Source: Diphasiastrum complanatum
Lineage: Eukaryota > Streptophyta > Lycopodiopsida > Lycopodiales > Lycopodiaceae
DNA: 64,000 bases
Reading direction: 5' to 3'
Assembly: GCA_029204225.1 (NCBI GenBank)
Contig: CM055099.1
Span: 65,249,852 to 65,313,851, forward strand
The notes under the pieces were generated by a model. It had not been told where the DNA came from, did not search any database, and was given only the letters and a program-made list of their open reading frames with translations. Position 1 is the stretch's first letter. Each line of letters opens with the position of its first letter. Below are positions 55,507-64,000 of the stretch, one piece after another. Made by a program: the position numbers and the translations under genes.

Positions 55507-55803
55507 ATCCTTTGTCTATCACAAATGTGTTGTCCTTCGTGAACTCCAACCTATACAATTTGTCCTTGCCCCTTGTTCCTTGTGCTTTTACCTTGCCATC
55601 CAAAAGTGACTTCACAAGGAAGAGAGGTTATGGAAAGATTTGGGCAACCCGTAGAGTATTGGGCTCGCCACATCCTCTTTCTTCATGTACTTTTTTGAGT
55701 TGGGCTGCAATTCCTTCATCTTGGTAAGATCCAACATAACACTATCCTGTCCCAACAATTTACATTTCAATAAACGTTGCTCGAGTAACATTGTCATGCC
55801 CAT
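55507..55803 (-). pseudogene. Copia gag scrap, minus strand
   Basis: The minus-strand reading contains MLLEQRLLKCKLLGQDSV, LTKMKELQ, KKEDVASPILYGLPKSFHNL and LYRLEFT, the pattern of a Copia UBN2 gag domain. A frameshift near 55615 separates the halves. It lies just outside the target duplication of element E and so belongs to the pre-insertion sequence. Confidence 0.6.
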
Positions 55804-55810
55804 GTTGGAT

Positions 55811-57538
55811 TGACCTCAGATGTGTGTCTCGTAAGGAGGTAAGAAGACCTAGCTTGACTCATGAGTTAATTATGATTATGAGGTCATGGTATTAAATCAT
55901 AATTAATGGTTGAGGCCTAAAACCCATGATGATGGATCTATATGGAACTATTTTCCCTTTACTTTTGGAAAAGGAGCAGGTAAGATATGTCTTGAACATT
56001 CAAGTACAAAGCATGACATTATGAGGCTTTGGACCTAAGGAACACTTTGTAGTGCAACTTAGTGATAATAGTTTTTTCACGTGTTCTCACAATAGTCATG
56101 AGACTTTAATTTTGTGAAGACAATAGGCATTGGTTCTTTTTAAACTCTTCACAAAATGTATGATATAAACTTGTAACTTGAGACATGTTTTGATATGATC
56201 CTGCATTGCTAATAAAACACTTACTAGTCAAGGGAAGCTATAAAAGAGAAACTTTTGTGAACTCATAACTGTAATTTTACAGGTCCAAAATGAAGCCGAG
56301 AATAAAGCTGGTCGTCATTTTGACCATGAATTTGGTACGTGGTCTTTCATGGGCTTTTATGTTGGTATCTTACTTATTACAAAGTGTATCATAGGATGCC
56401 AAATCAAAGCATGGTCTGTAGGTGATAGAATCATAAAATAACAAAAGCTTATTGATTTGTTGCATAAGGCTTTTTCTTTGTGAGAAGACAAATACATTCC
56501 CTAGAGGTTATCGAAAGATTTAAAATGTGTGATCATACTTGTCTATGATTGACAAACCAGTTTTAGGAACTTCACACTAGTACTTTTTGTCCATGTGAGA
56601 TGAACTTGTAAGTGGAACACCCCAAGGGTGGTTTCAGCTCCTGAATAGAACTTTTGCTAAGTGGTGTTGATTGGGAGCCTTGGCTTTTTGTGTAAGCTTT
56701 GGATTGTCACAATTCCTAGACCATGCATTCTCACCTTCTATTTTGCATTATAAAATGAATTTTGAAGTTAGGTTTTGAACAAGTTGAAGTAATGATAATT
56801 TATATTTTCCTTATTTTTTTGGTGAGGATGTAAAGACGTCATTTGATTGGCTTTGCTCATTCAGTGCTAGTATTCATGATGACCGTGTCTGCCCTTCACC
56901 TTTGGAGAAGTGATAGAAACTTTGTACGTTGGTTGTTTTACAGATGTATGAAAGATAATGTGGACATTGCACTCATCATTTAAACCATGCTAACTATCAA
57001 TATAAAGATAAAACTAAAGTCTATCTAGTATCACTACCTCGAACTTGTGGTTATTGCGTGTTATTTGACATTACACTTCATACTTGGGGCTCAAGCCCCT
57101 ATTTGATGGCATTTGGGTATCTTGGTATTGTTGGGTCTTCCTAGTTGGCGGTTGACCTTGTCGTAATGCATGGGTCCTTTAGCAAGCATAAATAGGTGTT
57201 GATGCCATCATTTTGAGATGGATGAACATTTCCTTACTCAAAAATAGCTTATAGCTAGTAGCTCAGGCAGGAGACAACTTAGCATAACAATTAAATCATA
57301 ACAATTAATTTAGATACTTATGGAGAGGCCATTGTTTCCTTGGGTTCTAAACTGTACTTGAGTGAATATTTAGTATGTTTGCTCTTCTATCTCTATTCCT
57401 TATCATCTGTGATGTATATGAGTTGTTTTCACAGTAACTTGTTATCAGGGCATGAATATTGGTAGTCACATTTGCATCTACAGCAGGTGCTACAAGGTCA
57501 AAGCCCAAATTTTAAAACTTACGGGAGAAAGCCCCGGT
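55811..57538. other. No gene assigned; exon-like pieces
   Basis: AT-rich, no homology recognised. At 56281-56331 a piece bounded by TTTTACAG and TTTG/GTACGTGG encodes VQNEAENKAGRHFDHEF and could be a short exon. Another open piece at 56827-56911 encodes DWLCSFSASIHDDRVCPS. Neither is assigned to a gene. Confidence 0.3.
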
Positions 57539-59250
57539 TTATTGGATCTGGTCGCCACATCTTGAGAAGGATTTAATTTTAGTTTTGTTAATTACATGGG
57601 GATCATCAGAGGCATCAATGGCTCTCAAAAACATAGTGCCCATATAGGAAGACACCAATATATTCAAGATGTGGCGCTTCCTTGTATCACTCCAGCCATC
57701 TGAAATGATGCTGCATCCAAACCTACATAGTAGATTTCCGTTTGAAAGTGAACACAATGAGTCATGACAAACAACTACTAGCTGAAACTTAGAACTTAAA
57801 ACAATTACTACTCTAGTACTCAGTTAGATCACAATTCACGAAGCATAAGTAATAACTTATAAGTATACTGTACATATTGGACCCATGATCTCTTGATAGG
57901 GTCCAAGTCCCTCTCGACAGTGTCTCGCTCTGCAACAAGCTCTCTCGTCCTGAGCTGCTCCATGCTCGGCCCCTCCCACTCAGAACCAATGCTGGATACG
58001 GCTCTCATCATGTCCCTCCATGCAGGGGTGTTGTAGAGAGTCCAAAGCATCAAACGGTATTAGGTAATTACAAACCAATTGCATAATCCATTGAGTCGAG
58101 AGTCAATTGTGTGACTTGTAATTTGTAAGTTGTGACTTGTCAATGTGTCATGACTCTGACTCATATATTTCAAATTTTGAGACATCTAACTTCTAAGGAT
58201 GATGAACGAAAATTTAGAGAGCTGAGTGGAGACATAGCCGACGGTTGCATATGCCATATATGATACATGACTCATGAGTCATGACACTACAATGTACATA
58301 GATGATGGTACAAATTAAAAAAAATGATCAAAAATTAAGAAAGATTCAGGAGTCAAGAATGCAGTATGTACCTGGCCAAGTGAAAGGGGAGGTCGCATAG
58401 GTAGAAACACCTCTGAACTGCAACTCGAGCTTGGTCCTTATTCCTGGGCTCATAGCGACCCACATAATAATCTTTTCCCCCAAGCTGTCTGGACCTACCA
58501 AGACGGTCCGAGTCCTCGTATGACACAGGGGCTCTGCGTGACTCCGAAGATCCACCGATGTCAGCAGGTGGACCTACAGTGGCACCTACGCCCTCGGCCT
58601 CTCCCTGAGAAGAGATGGGTGTGCGAACTGCAAAAGGTACAACCCGTGACATGGAAGGCTCTCCATCACCTTGTGTCCATGACAAATGTGTAAGTTACTA
58701 AGTTGTGACATGTCAAGATTGAAGAATTCAGTGTTCAGTGATCATTTGGCAAAATCAAATTGTAACGTCGAGACTCGGAACTGCATACAATACAATTTTG
58801 GACATTTGAATTTTGATTTGACATCTTTCAATTCTCAAATTTCAGCAACATTCAAAATTAGTAGAAAAATTACATACATTCACGAATCACATTGCACAAG
58901 TTGAAACTTGAAATGACTTTTCACCATGGAGTCAGGACTAAGCTTAAACTTCAGGGCCCAGGCTTTAGTGGAACCTATTTTCCTCTCACCATCGAAGAAC
59001 CTGCCTCATGCCCCTCCGCTTGAGCTTGATCACCTGTATCTGCCAATGATCCTGATGTCTGCGTGCAAGGGGCTATATCGTATCCACGCTGATGGTATAA
59101 ATGCACCCTAATCCGAGAAGGCCCACCTGTGAAGGAGATGTGGCAGTATCTACAAGTCCACCTCTTCGTGTTGGAGGTACCGTAAGAAGCATCAATGGTG
59201 ACATGGTCCCATAAGAGATCTCTCATCCTCAGCATGGCGCTAGGTGGTGG
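57539..59250 (-). pseudogene. hAT transposase remnant with BED finger
   Basis: Four minus-strand pieces appear in order. At about 59240-59000 is a BED-type zinc finger (WTCRYCHISFTGG, then RIRVHLYHQRG). At 58690-58350 is a linker ending QARVAVQRCFYLCDLPFHLA. At 58050-57890 is LYNTPAWRDMMRAVSSIG with LRTRELVAERDTVERDL. At 57735-57560 is a DUF659-like catalytic start, CSIISDGWSDTRKRHILNIL. Gaps with stops between them may be introns. The C-terminal dimerisation region is absent. hAT transposases cut and paste DNA; this copy is incomplete. Confidence 0.75.
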
Positions 59251-59256
59251 CAGGTA

Positions 59257-59470
59257 CACACACACTCTCTCTCTTCTCACACACTCACACACACTCAAGT
59301 CACACACACTCTCTCTCACACACACACACTCACACACACAATCACACACTCAAGACTCACACACACTCTCACACACACACACAATCTCACACACACTCTC
59401 ACACGCACAATCTCACACACAATCACTCACACTCACACACAATCTCACACATCACACACACACGCTCTCA

Positions 59471-59525
<55 letters not shown>

Positions 59526-59625
59526 TCACACACACACTCTCACACACTCACACACACAAATTACAATGCACACACACACTCACCCTCCTCACCCTCTCTC
59601 TCTCTCTCTCACCCTCCTCACCTCG
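59257..59625 (+). repeat. CA/CT microsatellite array
   Basis: About 370 bases of ACACAC and CTCTCT runs, with a pure (CA)n core at about 59475-59522 and (TC)n near 59597-59610. It separates the hAT finger from the LINE and is open by chance on the plus strand. Confidence 0.95.
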
Positions 59626-62222
59626 ACCGCTACACCCTCCTTGGTACGATACCGAGTGCCGTTCTCTTCATCAGTCAGTAACCTACTCACGCATCCACAC
59701 CCCACATCTGCTTCAATCTTCCCGATGCTCCTACCATCGTGCTCTCCGCCGTAAGAAGCGTTCCCATGATGATTCTGAAGGGAAATGCCATTGACCTTCT
59801 TATCAGCTCTTCTTCGGGCGCTTTTTGGCGTGAGTTCATTGCTCGCTCTCCACCACCTCTCCTGAAGGACCTCATCATTTGGATTGATTATGCTACTAGC
59901 CTGTACACGGTCCCTACCGACTCACCTATCTTCATATCTCCACGGCCATTTGAGTTCTCCTTCTTCACATCTGACACGGTACTGGCAGCCATTAAGAAAA
60001 TGAAGTCCCATAGGGCCAGAGACATCGAAGACCTTGAATCTGAACTCCTTTCCCATGCCTTCGACTTACTCGCCCTCACTATTGCCACCCTTCTTAACTC
60101 CGCAGTTGTTTCTGGTTTCTCATCCTCCTGGTGCACTAACGTTATCCACCCCATCCATAAGAATGGTGACCCCATGATTCCGAGTAACTACCGCACCATA
60201 ATGATTGGGCATGTCCTGGCGAAACTATATGGTACTATATTACAGTCTGTTGTGAGCTCAGAGGCGGAGACTAGGAGACTACATGCCATGGGTCAGGTTG
60301 GTTTTCGAGCCCATTATTCTACTGTTGATCACATCTTCACATTGCGTGCCTTGATTGAGGAGGCTAAGCACAAGAGAGAGAGGGTTTACTGTTGTTTTGT
60401 GGACTTCAGGAAAGCCTTTGATTCTGTTCCTCGCACATTGCTCATCCAGAGACTTCGAGACCTAGGCTTCTCCACCGACATTGTTCTTGCTGTGATGGCA
60501 CTTTATGAGCGGGTCCTGGGCTGTTTCCGACATAGCAGTGGCATATCTGATCACATCTGGAGCACTATTGGGGTGAAGTAGGGTTGTTCCCTCTCGCCAG
60601 TCTTTTTTGGCTCGTATATTGATGAGTTGGAGAGTGTCATTACACAGGGTGGTGGTCCTGGCTGCAGGCTTGGTGATATCTTGATTGCTATCCTCCTTTA
60701 TGCCGATGATGTGGTATTGGTCTCACCGACCAGAGAGGGTCTACAACGACATTTGGATTGCTTGCATGAGTTTTGTACCAGATGGGGCCTAGGGGTGAAC
60801 ATTGGGAAGACCAAGGTTATGGTCTTCAACACTTCGAGAGCATTCATGCAGCGACAGGAGCTTACTTTGGGTGGGCAGGTTCTAGAGGTGGTCTCTTCCT
60901 ATACATACCTGCTGGGGGTCCTTTTCTCAGGTCCTACTTTTAGCATGAGACAGGCCGCTACCACTCGACTGGGGAAGGGACATGCTTCCCTTGTTCAGCT
61001 AGAGCGATTTTGCTTCCGGAAGTCCATCCAGGATGCTCACAGTAAGTGTCGCCTCTTTGATACCATTGTTACTCCCACGGCTTTATATGCGGCAGAGACA
61101 TGGTGTACAGGTCTCCCTTCTTCACTCTGGGCCAGTCTCTCACGATTACAGACCACCATGCTAGCTCGGCTGATTCGAGCAAAGCCTTTTGTTCCACATG
61201 AGATTCTCTTGGCCGAGTTTGCAGTTCCACCTATACAGATCAAGGCAGTTCTTTAGCTCATCGCCTAGATACAGAGGATACAGGCGTTACCAGGGATAGA
61301 CAGGCGATACATACAGGTTGCACTATCCTCTTCACAGCGTCTTCACGATCAGGGCTACAGGTTATCATGGTTCTCTCAGGCCTCTCACCTCCTACTTGCG
61401 TCATTTGGCATCTCCATCACAGAGCTCCCCTCAGGCACACATCAGGATATCAGACGCTTCCTCTATCGCACATATCTAGAGCGGACTTGACGTAACCAAT
61501 TAGGGGTTAAGCCAGCTTTGTACCGGACTCATTTCTTGGAGCTAGATGCATCGGGGACCCCAGTCATGCCACGCTACTTGGACTCGGGATTGTCACATTG
61601 CCTCAGATTCACATTGGGGCAGCTCAGGGTGTCCTCTCATCAGCTAGCTATTGAGACTGGGAGGTTCCATGGTATTCCTAGAGAGGAGCGGATTTGCTAG
61701 TTATGTTCTCTAGGAGAGGTGGAGTCTGAGGAGCATTTTATCTTTAGGTGCCCTGTATATTATGAGATCAGAGGGCGATATTATTGCTTGTTCCGAGGGA
61801 TGCCTACCAGTCTACGCTCTCTCATAGCTTATGAGGACCCACGGTGTGTCGCTCTAATGGTACGCGAGATGTCCATACTACGGAGAGATTTATACGAGAC
61901 ACCCCAGCATTTTACCTCACAGCCATTGATTACTTCATTCTTTACTAGGCGGAGATCACGTGATTTAGTGCTTGCTGATGAGGATCATGATTATGACGAC
62001 GACGAGGATGATGGCCGCTCTCATGGTCATAGAGATCAGAGACAATGTACCTCCCACCATCATGTTACTACCAGGATTACTAGGCATCCTACACAGAGGC
62101 GTACTACTATTACACATGCATGTGCTCATGCTCACAGACGACGCCGACAGGCTCCAGCGCTTCCCCATTTTGTGGCTCGCATCACATCTTTTTACAGCAT
62201 CAGTACAGCAGTAGCAACATAG
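59626..62222 (+). pseudogene. LINE reverse transcriptase with five stops
   Basis: PWYDTECRSLHQ near 59640 is the usual endonuclease-RT linker; one frameshift near 59775 leads into the main frame. That frame then stays open to 62222 except for stops at 60579, 61254, 61266, 61488 and 61698. Motifs include PIHKNGDPMIPSNYR, FVDFRKAFDSVPR (motif A), GCSLSPVFF right after the first stop (usually QGC), LLYADDVVL (motif C) and a zinc-finger-like CSLGEVESEEHFIFRC. The tail has DEDHDYDDDEDD. Apart from the stops and that one shift the coding frame is undamaged. Confidence 0.85.
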
Positions 62223-62430
62223 CCTTGACATCCTACTATAGATACAGATGATTATTATGGGCACACTCTTGCATACATGTCTATTTTAGTTTGCACTAGA
62301 TGTTTTTCTTTATTACAGTTTGGAGACGTTTTTATACGCTCCCATGGTTTACCACATACTTGACATGTACTTCATTAGTCTTATATGCCTTTTGGCATGG
62401 AAAAGACATTAATAAAGCTTTCTTTCTTTC
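59626..62430 (+). mobile_element. LINE (non-LTR) retrotransposon, 5'-truncated
   Basis: The RT coding region is followed by a 3' end rich in acidic and His/Arg codons, then a tail ending TTTCTTTCTTTCTCTCTC that grades into a CA repeat at 62415 on. The endonuclease domain that normally precedes RT is missing; the element begins just after a microsatellite. No poly-A tail is seen, so a microsatellite-tailed LINE lineage is likely. Confidence 0.8.
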
Positions 62431-62481
62431 TTTCTCTCTCACACACACACACACACATACTCACACACACACACACAATGG

Positions 62482-62574
<93 letters not shown>
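62415..62574 (+). repeat. TTTC/TC/CA microsatellite
   Basis: TTTC, then CA, then a 48-base TC run, then about 52 bases of CA. It follows the LINE 3' end directly and has the same composition as the array at 59257-59625. Confidence 0.95.
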
Positions 62575-62576
<2 letters not shown>

Positions 62577-62679
62577 TGCCCGAGAACACACCAGAAACGC
62601 GAAGAAGGGGGCCCCGGGGCTGTTCGGACATTTTAACAACTCCCCGATTTGAATTGCGGTTCGTTGTTTGAATCGATGA

Positions 62680-63194
62680 TTCATGAAACATTGGCAGAGA
62701 GTTATACTCATGAGAACCGTACGTATCGATAATTTGAGGAAGGAGATTGGGTGTATTTACTAGTCCCTTCGAAGTCGAAGGTGTTACACACAGGAAGTGC
62801 GCCAAGTTATCTCCTAGGTATTGTGGACCATGGTTGATTATTAAGAAGGTTAACCAAGTAGCTTATAAGCTACAACTACCTGTGGGATGCAAGGTACATC
62901 CAATGTTTCATGTTAGCAAACTTAAGAAATGTTTGCACGAGGGTGATAGCCTAGTGGAAGGTCTAGTATCTCTAGAGAAGAAAGACACCACAGGTTATGG
63001 GCCAGAGAGAGTCCTAGATCAGAGGGAGCGACGATTGAGGAGTTGTCTTCTCCAGGAGTATGCTTCAGGAGTATCTAGTGGCTTGGAAAGGGCATCCTTT
63101 ATTTGATGCTATCAGGGAGACTCGCTAGGTGTTGCGGAAGTCTTACCTAGAGTTTGTCATCAAGGATCGATGACTTGCCATAGGAGAGAAGCAT
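62680..63194 (+). pseudogene. Chromovirus integrase end and chromodomain
   Basis: The reading KLSPRYCGPWLIIKKVNQVAY and HPMFHVSKLKKCLHEGD is the Ty3 integrase C-terminal (GPY/F) module. GPERVLDQRERRLRSC follows, then in a shifted frame EYLVAWKGHP, a chromodomain. The start reads YTHENRTYR in a different frame, so it is broken. A purine tract GGAGAGAAGC precedes the LTR at 63195. Confidence 0.85.
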
Positions 63195-63600
63195 TGTTAG
63201 ACGCTAGTCGTGCTCTAACGTATTCTCGGCACGACTAGTTACTAGGGGCCGAGGGCCAATAACTGGGATGGACACCAAGGGACTCGTTGGATTTGGTGTG
63301 TCACTGGCAGTGACCGCCCGCCTGATAGGATGTCAGTAGGTGGAGTTATGACCGTATGGACCCTAGTCATCAGCAGCTGATATACCTTTGGAGGACGAGC
63401 AGCTAGCCGACAGTTAGCTGGGGTGACGGTTAGTGTCACAGGTCCATGACGGGGCTTGGGGGTGGTGCCTTAGGGTCACGCACTTTTTCAGTGGATTTCG
63501 TGGAACCATGGGGACTGATCACCCTTGCATGGCAGCCATGTGTCCCAGGCCCATAATAGTAATCAGAGACTCAAGAGGAGGGCACCTACTGTTATAGAAT
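63195..63600 (+). repeat. 3' LTR of chromovirus, right edge unsure
   Basis: It starts TGTTAGACGCTAG after the purine tract and resembles element A's LTR read in sense (GGGGTGAC, GTCACAGGTC, GGACTGATCACCC, AGGAGGG). The end is not fixed because no partner LTR is present; similarity fades near 63600. Confidence 0.65.
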
Positions 63601-63683
63601 TGAAAATAGAGATAGAAAGGATCTTTAAATCGAGGTTTACCAACCGAGGAATCCTCGATGGTCTTCTACACTCAAAATAGATC

Positions 63684-63815
63684 AAAATCAGCAACATGCA
63701 ATCAAATACAGTGACATGCAATCAACATGCAAGCAACTGTAGTGACATGCAATCAACATGCAAGCAAATACAGTGACATGCAATCAACATGCAAGCAACT
63801 GTGGAAACATGCAAG
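63684..63815 (+). repeat. 31-bp minisatellite
   Basis: Units of GTGACATGCAATCAACATGC followed by AAGCAACTGTA or AAGCAAATACA repeat about three and a half times, alternating the two endings, and fade into single ACATGCAAGCAA copies up to 63870. No gene is seen from here to the end of the window. Confidence 0.85.
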
Positions 63816-64000
63816 CAATCTGAAGCATTCTAGAGGCATGCATGCAACATGCATGGACTAGTACTTGCACATGCAAATGGAAATTGATAGCCAATTGTAA
63901 TTTTGTCGACATGCAATGAATAGATCAAACTTTCGAAGTGATCGGATCTGCTGGCTATGGAGGGCAGCGAGCAAGATGAAGAGGATACGAGCAGAAATTT

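Noticed and set aside
55325-55615. Glu-rich minus-strand ORF
   Set aside because: The Glu run is a translation of the CTT microsatellite in element E's LTR.
59195-59794. Long plus-strand ORFs rich in His-Thr-Leu-Ser
   Set aside because: They are translations of CA/CT microsatellites; only the last part, PWYDTECRSL onward, is real LINE coding sequence.
62300-62805. ORFs on both strands over 62415-62574
   Set aside because: They are simple-repeat readings (HTHT, CVCV, RERE) without gene character.

Overview
The window reads as nuclear DNA of a land plant with a large, transposon-filled genome. The only recognisable host-type gene is a PLS-class pentatricopeptide-repeat (PPR) protein with E and DYW domains on the minus strand (10558-12779). 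Such proteins edit organelle RNA, and the wording of this DYW end resembles the families expanded in ferns, lycophytes and mosses. A fern or lycophyte is therefore my best guess, by inference only. No rRNA, tRNA gene, CRISPR array or bacterial operon was seen. Nearly everything else is transposable-element sequence in several layers.

Layout. 1-9584: a Ty1/Copia remnant (1271-2770), a Ty3/Gypsy remnant primed by tRNA-Asp (3516-7320) and a minus-strand Copia remnant (7325-9240), followed by a small Ty3 gag scrap. 9585-16570: the PPR locus, broken by one stop and one frameshift, with non-coding flanks. 16570-26516: a tangle of one Copia family in both orientations, containing a pair of ~390-bp inverted repeats that appear to have flipped a 5-kb segment. 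26517-30362: mostly unassigned, with weak exon candidates. 30363-33060: a coding-less LTR element. 33061-35124: a gag scrap and small repeats.

35125-47141 is a three-deep nest. Ty3 element A contains element B, flanked by a CTAAG target-site duplication, and B's LTR contains element C, flanked by GTACC. 48488-55451 is a second nest: LTR element E (TCCTT duplication) contains chromovirus D (49364-53824). B carries an intact gag-like ORF and no pol. D carries pol with a chromodomain and no gag. Both share a 5' leader with a perfect 22-bp palindrome and triplicated repeats, and both have unusual AG...CT LTR ends. This pairing is the most interesting pattern here.

55507-64000: a Copia gag scrap, a hAT transposase remnant with BED finger and DUF659-like parts (57539-59250), CA/CT microsatellites, a LINE reverse transcriptase open in one frame except for five stops (59626-62430), the 3' end of another chromovirus with its LTR (62680 on), and a 31-bp minisatellite.

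Most stops in the element genes fit C-to-T change of CAG or CGA codons, as expected from decay of methylated, silenced copies. The elements do not form a pathway together. They record successive insertion, ectopic recombination, deletion and mutation around one decayed PPR gene.
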